A stretch of 64,000 bases of DNA from Ilyonectria destructans (lineage: Eukaryota > Ascomycota > Sordariomycetes > Hypocreales > Nectriaceae), in assembly GCA_020740775.1 (NCBI GenBank), contig JAHEWK010000007.1, positions 806,001 to 870,000 of the forward strand, given 5' to 3'. The notes below the pieces were generated by a model, which did no database searches, had not been told where the DNA came from, and was given only the letters and a program-made list of their open reading frames with translations. Numbering within the stretch: the first letter of the stretch is position 1; each line of letters opens with the position of its first letter. This document shows positions 35,627-46,328 of the stretch, one piece after another. The position numbers and the translations under genes were made by a program.

Positions 35627-36816
35627 AGTGCGTTAACGATACCTTGCGATTAGGATTTAATGGGTGGTCGCACCTCAAGTGGGCATGGATGATGGAAGGA
35701 CGCAGAGGGGAGATGTGATGGGAATGGTAGAGGTGCAGAGGAAATGAGCCCCTAGGACGTGCATAAATAACACGAGAGTTGTGCACAACCAGCAGCACTA
35801 AATGTGCTTCTCCTATTGGTTGATGTGTGTGATAGTGATAGCCGGCGGGTAGGCTGTCAATTCATTGGTAGATATCGACACAGCTGACTCTGAAACAATA
35901 AACTTTACAGGCTCTTACTACCCTGGACCTGTTGATGTTGAGACGCAGATCTGAGATTTATGAAAGGGTGAGCAGCAGGCTTATACCGGATGGGAGGTAA
36001 CTGAATAAAGAAACAATTCAGTAATGGTTTATCGCTGTTATGAACGTCTAGAGTTCGCTCAAGTCACTGCCGGATGCTTATCGTTCGCCCACCATTAGCG
36101 TCCTTCTTGGTGTTGAGGTTATGATTCAACGGGTGGACATCAGTAGCAGGTGAGGCAAGATAAAAAAGACCAGAGTAATAGATTCCCATTGAGATTAATT
36201 GCTAATATTCATATGTAGATGGTGTGGCTTCTTGCCAGTTTTGTCTGGGCCTTGTACGACTCTATCTTTCCCTTCGCTTCGCCCACGGCGAGAATATACA
36301 AGACAGGCTGCTGACCTGCACATAATACAGACGGCACTCTTCATTCAATGACGACCACATTATCGCCATGTGCCTTCACATTTCGTTTCCTAACCAAGAA
36401 AGTTCCGAAACACTGCCCTTGGCGCTTTTGGGAGCATCGGAACGATATCCCAACCGCCCATTCAGCGCTTGGAGGGTGTCCTCTGATAAGCCATGCAGTA
36501 GGTTTCAAGCGCCGTGTCCCACCCATCAGCGGAAACAAAGACGCACCTTGTGACAATATTAGCCACTTCGAAATCCAAAATAAGAAACCCTTTCTTGTCC
36601 ATTGGGGAGGATGGAATCGAGTTGGTGGATTCCGTGTTAAGCGACCCGAGACTAGGCGGGTGGTCTCTCGCCAGTCGGACAAAATCGGTGAAACCGGACC
36701 CTCGAGTGGTAGAGTGTAAAGGGCTTAATAGCCGCGATCTGGAACTGATGGGCTCGGCACATGCTCCATCCCGTGGGCCGTTGTCGTCAGAAGCCTGAAG
36801 TACTTCTCGTTACCCA
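35627..36816. other. Intergenic; uncertain ORFs on both strands
   Basis: Overlapping ORFs at 36341-36798 (up to 123 codons, both strands) show no family signature. This includes the dynamin-like gene promoter. Confidence 0.45.
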
Positions 36817-37675
36817 TCACCTAGCATGTACCGGTGTGCAGGTTAACCACTGGCCCTGAAGTGCAATTTTGTAATCCAAGTACAGCATTCGCTCCTTTCG
36901 TTGGCCAACCATTGACGTGGGTTCAAAATACTTCTCGTCCTCGTCAATTTTCCCGTTCGTGAGTAATTTCTCAGGATTGTAGTCCTCCGGTAAAGGCCTG
37001 GGGACTTCGTCCTTCTCCGGACTAGGGAAGTTTCCGCCCATTCTTCGTTTGTATTCAAATGAGGCTGGCTGATAATTCAGCATGACGGTGGCCAACTTCC
37101 ACGAAAACTGCGTTCGCGGTATAATATCGTAGTTGGATATTGTGCCATCTTAGAGATGAATACCGGCATTGTATGAACTAACGGCAGGGTGTATATATCC
37201 ACCTAGCGACGAGTCGCGATGATGTAAGCCCGGACAGAGGCTTCAAAGCAGCCGTCTGGGTCAAAGACTTACCCAGTGGTGGGTAGTGTCGGGGTCTATC
37301 CCGAAGGGGGCCATGGAAGGAGTGGATACCATGCGTCCACATCCGAGCAGGCATAGCGTATTTGGCAGCAAGTCGGCGAAGTGAGGTGCCAGCTGAGGGT
37401 TGTTGACTTGCAAGGAAGAAGTCGTGGTGTTCGTGTAGATGTGTGCGGTGAAGAGCAATGGCTTGAAATTGTTCGTTGTTGGGGTTGATGGTGTCAGGAT
37501 TCGCATCAGATTGCGCATTGTCGACTTCTATGCACTTCTTCTCTACCATAACCAGCCCAGCATAGATACCTTTGACTTCGGCTACCAGTTGATCTTGAGA
37601 AATCGGCTGCATTTCGGGCTGGCACATTAGCGAGTAAGAGATATCTCCCTCGCTGATCTGAGGGCATTGAAACAC
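36817..37675 (-). pseudogene. Remnant of a conserved fungal EST1-like/DNA-RNA-binding protein
   Basis: Two pieces of one conserved ascomycete family lie in order. The N-terminal piece (about 37670-37280) has ISQDQLVAEVKGIYAGLVMV, ALHRTHLHEHHDFFLASQQP and KYAMPARMWTHGIHSF, which normally begin an EST1-type tetratricopeptide region. The C-terminal piece (37095-36817) has LNYQPASFEYKRRMGGNFPS and KIDEDEKYFEPTSM. The hundreds of residues that normally separate them are absent and replaced by about 190 nt with stops. The family assignment comes from memory of homologues and is good; loss of function is almost certain. Confidence 0.75.
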
Positions 37676-37786
37676 CTAAATCACTTTGTCGTATGAGTTT
37701 GTTGGGGGAGCGAAGAGGTGATGTCAAGGCATCGGTTGGGAGGAGTTGTGAATGATGCCTTCGCAGATAATTGGCCCATTTCGTAG

Positions 37787-38420
37787 TCAATTTTCTTCCA
37801 TTGACTGGGGAAGGGGACGTAGCGCATTTTCCAATTGGCGTAGTACACTTTCCAAATGTAGGTCTCCTTCCTGCTGTGACCCTCGATTGTGATACCAGCT
37901 CAGGCACAGAGCCGAGATTACGATCGAAATTGGAATGAGGAGAATCGCGTCGGTTAGCGATGGCTGTAAGGCAGTGATCATGATTGACCACATCGGGGGG
38001 ATTCCGAGAATCATCCACGTAGGATTCCTAGAAAAGGGTTAGACCAGCCATAAATCGTTGCGACGGTAACGAGACAAACGTACGCGAGAAGCGTCTGTTC
38101 GTGGATGACGAGGAGAGCAAAGACCGTCACTACCCACGCAAGCAATGATCTGTTGTGCATTAGAAATACAGAAATATAGAATGGAGGGAATAACCTTACA
38201 TCCCTATCGCTACTGATGCGCCCGCAAGGTGATCCTGCTGGCTCCTGGCCAAGAGTACCATGACGGCGGAGCAAAGATTGCCTGCGACGAGGCATTCTTT
38301 CCACCGCATGACAGACTTGAGCTGCGATTTCCAGTGGTGCTGCAGAATGAAGCCGTGAAAGTCGGATAGAAACAATACCACTGTAGTCGCAATATTCTCG
38401 TCGAGTATAACAATGTAGTG
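37787..38420 (-). CDS. Small polytopic membrane protein, unrecognised (5' end uncertain)
   Basis: Three pieces join with good splice signals: an upstream exon (…GFILQHHWKSQLKSVMRWK… VAIG) ending at donor GTAAGG near 38200, a middle exon (SLLAWVVTVFALLVIHEQTL) ending at donor GTACGT, branch GTCTAAC, acceptor TCTAG, and a last exon (NPTWMILGIPPMWSIMI … LRPLPQSMEEN) with stop at 37787. Four or five hydrophobic helices are evident, with a short charged C-terminus. No upstream ATG is visible in the open frame, which begins after a stop near 38420, so either a 5' exon was missed or the gene has lost its start. The adjacent downstream locus is a gene remnant. Function unknown. Confidence 0.5.
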
Positions 38421-39294
38421 TTACGCAAGAGGCCCGGAGTGAAGTTGGCCGATACGGATGGATGGCATGGACTCAATCCCGGATCTGGGGTGCGATTTAT
38501 GACAGCGGGCAAGCGCGATGGCAGCTTGGACTTTGCGAACTAAAGGCGGACCACAACATGGATCTCCTCATCTCGGCCCATTTGCCTTAGTGTAATGGGT
38601 GGCGTTGTCATGTTGATTGTATGAGGCGTGAGGCTACACCGCTAGGCTGGAGGACGTAGGCGAACCATGGCGAACCATTGCGAACCAGCTTTGGCTTGAA
38701 AGAAATTGCGTGCTGTGAGCTGGTTGGTTGATGCCGCTCTTCCCCTCTTTGCCTAGCTCTGCCTACTGACCCTTTAGGCTGCGATATGCCTTTGTTTCCT
38801 TCAATTGAGGCACATTTGATGCTGTGTTCGGCTGGCCGGTGATATAATTTGTCTGCATCAGCTGCAGATTCGACAGAAATCTGTTGAAATGCCCTGCTCA
38901 TAATCACATTCTATCTTTTGCGAGCCATCAGTGAAAGCCATCGGCCAACATCTGGCTGTAGACGAACGACGACTGCGTCGTGAACCGCTTCACCCACATG
39001 GTCAGGCAAAGCAAGCTGGAAGATGCGACAGCCATTTTACCAGTGACGGCGAAAGCTGGGATGCTCTGCCCCATACCAGAGCAAGATGGAGAGACCCATC
39101 ATCCACGACACGCCCTATTCGCGTCGTTCGCAGCTTGCGGTTGCACGGTCGTGTTAAATACCATCCCAAGTTATTTCAACCATGGCTCCACTGACCAAGA
39201 ATGCTGGGGCAAATTCCCAGTAGGGCTACCATCGTTTTGTCATGTTAAAATTCTGCTAATCAATTGCAACTATATAGGCGTGCGACCCACAGAC
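38421..39294. other. Intergenic
   Basis: A plus-strand frame open from 38980 (243 codons to 39711) lacks any domain and overlaps a more protein-like frame listed next. Nothing else recognised. Confidence 0.4.
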
Positions 39295-39622
39295 CCTCCG
39301 GCCCCCGTCGCGATTACCACATGTCCTCCAACAATTCTTCACCTGCCATACTCTGCTTCTCATCTTGGCTCTGTCAACTTTTATACACTGGATATTGGTA
39401 TTAAATCTGTTCCAACAAGCACGGTGGAAGCACTCGTATCTCCCCGTGGTTTTGTGCACTACGATGGTGTGTCTTATCCCAGCAGCCTTCTTTACCCAGG
39501 ACCCTGCCACCACCTTCGTCCGGATTTTGCCGATTATCACAGATGTCTGCGTGGCTGGGTGTATTTTCAAAGAACATCTGCTCGCGGAGAGACCATGGAC
39601 GGGAGAAGAAATCTCGTTATGA
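39295..39622 (+). pseudogene. Membrane-protein fragment, no clear start
   Basis: This frame reads HVLQQFFTCHTLLLILALST and goes on through a second helix pair (KHSYLPVVLCTTMVCLIPAA) to a hydrophilic end (LLAERPWTGEEISL). The alternating hydrophobic and charged pattern looks like the C-terminal half of a small conserved membrane protein. No start codon or upstream exon could be attached, so it may be a remnant or the last exon of an unrecognised gene. Confidence 0.35.
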
Positions 39623-39711
39623 AGCTGAAAGTTTGGGAGGGGGACATGGTGGCCAAACGATCGGCCGACGGCGAGGGCGCTACCCACTGTTACCAAATGT
39701 CAACATCATAG

Positions 39712-40280
39712 TCATGTAATTAGTTGCTTTAATTTTAGTTCTGAGCAAAAGTTTACCTGCCTTTCTCTCTTACCTTTGATGCTTTTTTACCACTTCGGTA
39801 CTTGTAATCTTCAATGGTCTTCCTGTTTCTTCATTTGTTTTATCTAACAAATAGCACCCACATCACCCCGACCAAGGGATCGCAGGGCCTAACTGCGCTC
39901 CACGCTGTGGTCGCTGTTTACGGAAAATGATTCAAGGATGAGTGATTAAGACCCAAATAAAAGCGTCACAGAGTCTTAACTATTCATTCTGAGCCCATAC
40001 TACAGGTGATGTTCCCCGCAGTGATTCATCTGGCCAGATGCGCGGTGGGTCAACCAATATGTTGGGCCATTATATCACATATTTCTCTCGCCGCGAACAT
40101 GTCGTAGTAAATACCGCAGCTAGGTATCCAAACATCATGATAACGGACGTATGAAGGATTTAGAGGACTAAAAGTTCAAGATGGTTATTTTACCCTATCC
40201 GGAGGATGGAATGGTATTTATTTTATTAACTTTGTTTTAAAAAAAGAAAATCGTCTAGTTCAGATCCAACACGACTGACC
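39712..40280. other. Intergenic, AT-richer
   Basis: No gene supported. This is the 3' flank of the alginate lyase; a poly-T/A stretch at 40213-40250 may hold its 3' end signals. Confidence 0.5.
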
Positions 40281-41555
40281 TTAGCGCCTCGCAATCTTGA
40301 AGCTGTTCCACGTAACCCCATCGTTCCAGCATTGAGCCTCGTTTGTCAACTTAAAGCTGGACTCGGTTCCAGAGCAGTCCTTTCCAGTGTATGCGTATAC
40401 GCGAATGTTCCGTCCAAACATGCCTAATCCTGCAGCCTCGTAGAAACCCTGGAAGGGACTGCTAGAGTTGTGGCAGTTGTTGAGGTTTCCGATCTTGGTG
40501 GTCTGGACGGCCGAGCAGCAGTTCGAATCGGTGAAGAGTCTGAGGTTGACCGTATAGTCGGAGGAGATGCTGGGAATGCTAGCGCAGGTCGGGTTGTCGG
40601 TGTTTTCTGGGCCGGCTGGGTTGGTCGAGGTTGACTGGGTTGCGTGAAGAATTTCAGTTCCGCGTGGCAGAGTCACAAAGGTCGAGCTTGGTTGAGCTAC
40701 CTCAGTAGAGATGGGCTCGGATACCTCGGTAGAGCTGAATTGTGCCTCTTTGGTCGGGGTGGGCTGAGTTGCAACAATCGAGCTGCTTACGCCCTCATCA
40801 CTCTCCGTGTGAGACACTCGTAGCTCGAAGAAATGCACTTCAGTTGGCCCTTCGCCCTGGTTGTAGTTGCCGGCCTTAAAGTAGCTGTCGGGTGCATCTA
40901 GCTCAAATGTGTCGAGGGTTTTGAAGGTCCCTCCATTAATGCTAACTGACAACTCGTCGTTCTCATACCGAATCTCGTAAGTGAATCTCTCGCCCTTGGG
41001 TACGTTGCTGATGTCGGAACGCTCCTGGGAGCAGGTACGGCAAGTTTGCACGCCCATGGACAAGGCGCCACTGGAGCTGTAATACAGCTCGGCGACGGGC
41101 TTCGATGAGATTGAGTCGTCAATGTGGATCTGGCCGATGCAAACCGAGTCATCGTTCTCCGTCACAACCAAGTCGGCGAATAGACGGTTGTAGGAACCTA
41201 ACGGACTCCACGAGTCTGGGTCATCCTCGCGAAACTCGGTGCGGCAGTGCTTGCTGTTCGGTGTCGTGACACAATCAGAAGTATCGGGGCCTCCAGGAAC
41301 CTTCATTACCAGGGCGCCATCAGCCTCGTTGGTGTAGAAGTACTCAGAGTCCTTGTAGCCGCTGCAGCCCTGGAGCTCCGAGCTGGAGATTGTGTCTGGG
41401 CTTCCCTGGCTACCTGTAGGCATCTGCAGCCTCCACTTCGACAAGTCAAAGTTGCCACCAGGAGCACAGCTGGAATCGAGGGCCGCCACGGAAGATATGC
41501 TCCTTAGAAAGAGCGCAGACATTATAGCTGGCTGAACGAGATGCCTAATCGACAT
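40281..41555 (-). CDS. Secreted polysaccharide lyase family 7 (alginate lyase) with extra C-terminal domain
   Basis: Cleaves uronate polymers by beta-elimination in the extracellular space. The 424-residue protein begins with a signal peptide (MSIRHLVQPAIMSALFLRSI…AALD). The PL7 jelly roll carries all three hallmark motifs: RTEFRE (105-110), QIH (142-144, with the catalytic His) and YFKAGNYNQ (225-233, with the catalytic Tyr). After a Ser/Thr/Pro linker with repeated STEVxxPxST units there is a Cys-rich C-terminal domain of about 100 residues (NLRLFTDSNCCSAVQTTKIG … CWNDGVTWNSF), perhaps for wall or carbohydrate binding. ATG 41555 is chosen because it starts the signal peptide; the open frame extends 30 codons upstream. 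In a terrestrial fungus the substrate may be a glucuronan or bacterial alginate. Single exon. Confidence 0.9.
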   Translation of the reverse strand: MSIRHLVQPAIMSALFLRSISSVAALDSSCAPGGNFDLSKWRLQMPTGSQGSPDTISSSELQGCSGYKDSEYFYTNEADGALVMKVPGGPDTSDCVTTPNSKHCRTEFREDDPDSWSPLGSYNRLFADLVVTENDDSVCIGQIHIDDSISSKPVAELYYSSSGALSMGVQTCRTCSQERSDISNVPKGERFTYEIRYENDELSVSINGGTFKTLDTFELDAPDSYFKAGNYNQGEGPTEVHFFELRVSHTESDEGVSSSIVATQPTPTKEAQFSSTEVSEPISTEVAQPSSTFVTLPRGTEILHATQSTSTNPAGPENTDNPTCASIPSISSDYTVNLRLFTDSNCCSAVQTTKIGNLNNCHNSSSPFQGFYEAAGLGMFGRNIRVYAYTGKDCSGTESSFKLTNEAQCWNDGVTWNSFKIARR

Positions 41556-41739
41556 GGTGAAAGTTGTGGTTTGGATTTCGAGTCTTGTTTCAACTCGGTG
41601 CAAGACAGTGCGTCTACTGATACAGCAATTTCTGCCTGCGGTCATCTCAAGACTTTAAGTAGATATCCCAAACCATTGTAGATCGCGTATAGATGAAATC
41701 ACAACAACCGTACTCCTTGACAGGGCTGTTTATTAGAGA

Positions 41740-41747
41740 TGACGTCA
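41740..41747. promoter_or_regulatory. CRE-type palindrome TGACGTCA
   Basis: A perfect ATF/CREB bZIP consensus lies 185 bp upstream of the alginate lyase start codon, in a plausible promoter position. Binding is inferred. Confidence 0.45.
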
Positions 41748-43440
41748 ATCTCAATCCCGAACACTCCGTGTCTGACGATGTTAGTCGACGTCCATCATGC
41801 GATGCATCCCATGGCATGAACAGGTATAGCACCAATTAAATGCCCCTATTGGCCTATCCCTTATACTGGGAACAGATCGGACGGAACTTTTCAACTGAAG
41901 GTTTGGCCAAGTGTTTCAATTCACAAGCCTCTTTCCTAATCCATTGTCGGGCCGGAACTGCGGCCGATCCCTGCCATTGACGGATGTTTCGACGGCACGA
42001 TCGGCCGCCAGGGAGAGGCATAGCCCCTGCTCTCCGCACGGAGACTTTTTGTCTCCAGCACTAAGGTGAGTTTATTCACCCAGTATTTTTTCCACGTGGT
42101 GAAGAATCTCGCCACATCTTCTAATGCTACGATCCTTCAGACATTTGTAGGCTGATCATGTCTTTTAGGTTCGAACAATTGACCTCTGTATGATGCCACA
42201 TTCATCAATGGACATATTGAGATCTGAGCAAGTTGACGACAGGACAGGGGTATGTGGTAAATTGAATGTCAAAGCTAGAGGTGGGAGCTATGACAGCATT
42301 TCTCTCAGCCTGTCCAACACATGTGGATCATGACCGGAAATATGGTTTGCATCGGTCGGAGAGTTTCATCATGGCAATTGGTGGGACGATGTGGGACGAT
42401 GTGGGAATGTGGGACTGAGGATTTTTACCCTGTTGCATAAATCTGGACCACTAAAGATCAAACCCTGAATCCTGTTCCCATTGTAACCCCATCATCTGTA
42501 TCATCCTCTCTAATGTTACGCATCATGCCTCCAACTGAGCGCCTTGACTCCAGAACAAATTTCGAGGAAAAAGCAACATCCGCATGGGCCTCAAGCTTAA
42601 CTGGTTGATCCTTAATAAGATGACGCGTGCAGCCTAGGCATTCTGGAGCGTCAATTTTCTCGAATCGGGTAGCAGTTGAGAATCGCCAAGTGACAGCACG
42701 CAGCTTGCCGATTACTAGTGAACTTAATTGGTCGACATCGCCAGCGGATCAATCTTTGACAACCTTGTTCCTGCCAGGATGCGCACGTTGTATGTGCCTA
42801 AAACGACATGGGCATCTGTATGATTACCCCTGGTCTCTTCGGTTGGAGGGCCAGGCGCGATTCATGTTCATGGTGTACTAGTTGTACACCTGAAAATGCG
42901 AGATAGTTCAGTGAAAGGTCTCGGTCCGGATATGGGCATTCCCGATTTTGGGGTTAACGGTTGGCCAAGTAGCCGTGAATATCGTCCTTGGACAGCCAGT
43001 CTACACAACTCTCGGCGCGTCGTGCGTACGGACTGGAATATTGATCTACAGATCGGTGCTCGGTCACTGTTGGTTTTTACCGTGTTCATTTAGATAAAAT
43101 AGCTCAACATAATGAATATCTATGATGGTGCAAAGTTTATTGAACTCCCCTTACCGGCTTTTAGCGACATAGTTAGTTAGCACGAGGAATGAGGTGGAGA
43201 TAGTTTCCACGAATCTCTTAATCCGTCTATCGATCAACTGTCTGATTGGGATTGCAATTTATTGCCTGTAAAGATAAAACCCATCAGGCCCGCTTGTCGT
43301 TTCCCCCTTCAGTAGTATTTCTTTGTTGTAGACATTCTCCGTGGACATTGAAACGTCCAAAAGAACGAGGTCTTGGGTTTTTATCTGCGATATATAGTAA
43401 TTAGAGCACGCTGCGTATCGATTCTGGCTCTCGAGGTATA
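41748..43440. other. Intergenic, no gene supported
   Basis: ORFs below 90 codons only. A direct GTGGGACGAT repeat occurs at about 42381-42402. Confidence 0.5.
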
Positions 43441-44760
43441 TACTCTTTACAAGCAGACCAAATAAGTATTTGGGTTTTTTTTATAGCTTTACTCAATATC
43501 ATCAAATAGATCAAAGCCATACAGTGTTCTCAAACAGTAGAGATAAACAGTAAGTGCTACACCCAGCACCAGAAGAAACAGTAGCTGAACAATAAGGAAC
43601 CAAATAAGTATATCTTGGTTTTTGACAGAAAGGAGATTGCAATTGATAAGTTTATTCGGAGTGTGACAGGTGATCAGAAACACTTGGGCTAGCTGGTTGC
43701 TAGCTGGGTTGTCTCTAGGGTGGTCCGGATGAGGTTAAAAGGGAAGGTCAGGGCCTGCACAGGAGGGAGCATCGATTTTCACTTCTTCAGAGATTCTTCC
43801 TAATAGTCAGAGAGACCAAGAGGCCTCATGACAGCTAGGAAGTCTATTAATTTGCTATCTTTAATTTTGAGAGATTTATTTGAGTCTATTTTTGACCGTC
43901 ACTACGATCTTTGTCCAACCTCTGTCTTTTACCTCCCTCAGATATCGGGCTGCCGCAGACCTTATTGAAGCCTTGCCAGCCAACTTTCCTGCGGCCGACC
44001 GGATATTCTATCTCATTAGATGCTTCTCTATCAGGAGACATAAGCCTCAGATCAATCTGACCTCATAGGCGTAGTCTGGTGCAGCTTCGGGCTGACCATC
44101 TAAGACGCCTGTGCGACGACCTTCTGTGTATCTCCCCTAGAGTAAGTTAATAAGTTGGGTGTTGTTCCCGTCTCTTTCTGCTGCTAAAGGGGGAGTTCTA
44201 TCGCTTAATAGTGGCTATAATATTTATGGTATTAAGATTACTTTCGCTATTATTATCAGCAGCAGAATCAGTAGTATATATAATAGATTATAAATTTAAA
44301 TTTGTTAGTATACAGTATATTTTGACATTAGGGTGTTGAAATATAAAAATATAATTTAGTTTTATATTTATAGCGCAGTAGTTAAGCGTTCTGGAGCTCT
44401 CGGCATGTATCGGTGCAAATGTTGTTAGTTTGAATGTAGCTGACGATAGATTTTGAAATTTTAGTAAAAATTAAGAAGACCCCCTTCTTCCTTAGGATAA
44501 ATATAAGGCTTATCTAATGAGTTATATAACCTAAAATTTAAATACTATCTAATTTAAGTTAAAGTAGCCTATTTAGAACTACTGTAGAAAATAAATACCA
44601 GTTTATATGTAATGGGGTTAACAAAGAGGTACAAAGTAACTAGGCGAGAGCAAGGTAGTAGTCAATTGATACAGGAGCATTCATCTTCAAAATTTGGGTG
44701 CAATTGGATGTCAATTGATGATGTTGTAGTAGAGTGTTGTAAAGGAGATTACGCGACCGT
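43441..44760. other. AT-rich block, probable decayed repeat DNA
   Basis: Strongly AT- and TpA-rich compared with the flanks, especially 44200-44640, with no intact ORF. This is typical of repeat-induced point mutation acting on old transposon copies. A short minus-strand frame at 43489-43683 (IWFLIVQLLFLLVLGVALTV) is hydrophobic but has no other support. Confidence 0.55.
44371..44436 (+). other. tRNA-like / SINE-like relic
   Basis: TAGCGCAGTAGTTAAGCG resembles a pol III A box and GTTAGTTTGAAT, 50 nt later, a B box with C-to-T changes. No full cloverleaf with paired acceptor stem was found, so this is a relic and not a functional tRNA gene. Confidence 0.35.
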
Positions 44761-45328
44761 GTCTTGATGTGGGTGCGCGAGAGGGTGCGGTCGCGACCAG
44801 GGGGTCGTTGTAACTGTTGTGCGAGACCGCTCTACCAGGGGGCAAAGATTGGTTAATGATCACTGTGCTGGCAATCATCCGGGCACATTACTGTACTATA
44901 TGGCCTGTTCGGTGAACCAAGCCGTAACAATTAAGTTATGCTTAGAGAATCGCTTATCTAGGTAATATCAGATAGTCCATATACTTTTATCTAGGAATTC
45001 TTTAGCTAACAGTAAGAACTCATAGCCAGTTCCTCAAGTAGCCGTCTTCCGCTAGCGCGAGCCTATCGGCTCCCCCCTGTGCGGCCTAGTTACGTATCGA
45101 CCCCATCCGGAGTCCAGCACTCTGGACGTTCCCGTCACAGGTCACGGGGCAGCCTGCATCTCAAGTTACCAACCCGTCTTCGGCCACCACATATGCGACA
45201 GAAAAACGCGACACAGCTGAATAACGTAGACCAATATTGCCATACCCAACTACTACTCAATGGAATCTAGTAATTATACCATGACGGACTGCCAATGAAG
45301 TGTAAATAGACATTGACAGAATATGCAA
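44761..45328. other. Intergenic
   Basis: No gene supported; the 3' flank of the split-barrel protein. GC content returns to normal from about 44750. Confidence 0.5.
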
Positions 45329-46150
45329 TCATATCGTCCCCCATGCGATGACATCCTCCCGCACTTGCTTGACCAACACCTCATTGTACTCATCAGCATC
45401 CTCATTAAACGCCTCCTGAACACTCTTAACATGTTCCGGCACTTCCTCCAGCCGATTGTATGCGCTCGGGATAGGCTCAAGCATGTGTTCCACCATCGGA
45501 ATATACCCCGACCACACGTTCGCCATTACCTCAGCATCCTCAACATCCTCCTTGTCATCCGCCGGCGGCCCCGCGCGGACCTTTGCACTGCCGCTGGTGA
45601 CTCGCACCCGCAGGATCTGCGTCTGCACGAGCTCGACCTTGTTCGGTGGCTGGCGGACCTGGTCCCATCGGCCGGGAATGATCTTGTTGGTGAGCAGCTC
45701 CAGCGCCCACAGCTTCTCCGCGTCATCGGTCACGAGGCTTGCGTGGCCGAATATGACTGCTGAGCGGTAGTTGCACGAGTGTGTGAATGCGCTCAAGGCC
45801 AGGACGAGGCCGTCTACCTTTGCGACGGAGACGCAGACGGGTAAGCCTGGGAGGCCGTCGTCCATTGCCTTTCTCGCCAAGTTGGTCATCCGGGCTGAGA
45901 TGTAGCCGTGGATGTAGCAGTCTTGCGGTTCGTCCAGGCTGGCACTTGGATAGTCAAAGTTCCCCATGGCGCCGAGCATGGGGATGGTGGTTGGGAATGC
46001 GTCTTCAGCGTCGGGCTGGAACGAGACGTGGAAGACGAGCGATCGGTTCATGATACCATGGACTGTTTCAAGATCGTACGCCGCTCGTTTTTCGGCTAAC
46101 CGATGCATTTTGTTGTGCTGGCCGGCCGGGTATCTCAATGGATTTCTCAT
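45329..46150 (-). CDS. Flavin-nucleotide-binding split-barrel protein (pyridoxamine 5'-phosphate oxidase-like)
   Basis: A 273-residue cytosolic protein without introns. The N-terminal half has the fungal Pyridox_ox_2/FMN-binding split-barrel pattern: KRAAYDLETVHGIMNRSLVF, VFHVSFQP..FPTTIPMLG, DCYIHGYISARM and VCVSVAKVDGLVLALSAFTH, followed by SCNYRSAVIFGHASLV. The C-terminal half is an EDVEDAEVMANVWSGYIPM-type segment usual for this fungal subgroup. Members bind FMN or a related cofactor; most have no proven reaction. It is divergent from a Zn2Cys6 regulator with only about 180 bp between the start codons, so co-regulation is plausible. The start is ATG 46150, the first in the frame. Confidence 0.85.
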   Translation of the reverse strand: MRNPLRYPAGQHNKMHRLAEKRAAYDLETVHGIMNRSLVFHVSFQPDAEDAFPTTIPMLGAMGNFDYPSASLDEPQDCYIHGYISARMTNLARKAMDDGLPGLPVCVSVAKVDGLVLALSAFTHSCNYRSAVIFGHASLVTDDAEKLWALELLTNKIIPGRWDQVRQPPNKVELVQTQILRVRVTSGSAKVRAGPPADDKEDVEDAEVMANVWSGYIPMVEHMLEPIPSAYNRLEEVPEHVKSVQEAFNEDADEYNEVLVKQVREDVIAWGTI

Positions 46151-46328
46151 GTTTGGTTGTAGGCGTGAAGGTGAAAGAAGGAGACAGAGGAAGCAATAAA
46201 GGACTTGATTTGGGAATGCGAGATTGAGAAGCTCATTCTTAATTATTTATACAAGACCCTTTTATGCTGTTGCAAATGTCGCTGTTGACAGGCCCATTTG
46301 TCGGCTTTTTCGGACTTCATCACGTCCA

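Noticed and set aside
38980..39711. 243-codon plus-strand ORF
   Set aside because: No domain and odd composition; an overlapping frame (39295-39622) looks more like real protein, so I listed that one.
42165..42176. GGTTCGAACAATT as a tRNA B box
   Set aside because: No A box or cloverleaf pairing at the required distance.
45323..46099. Plus-strand ORFs of 88-146 codons over the split-barrel gene
   Set aside because: Antisense shadows of a clearly recognised protein.
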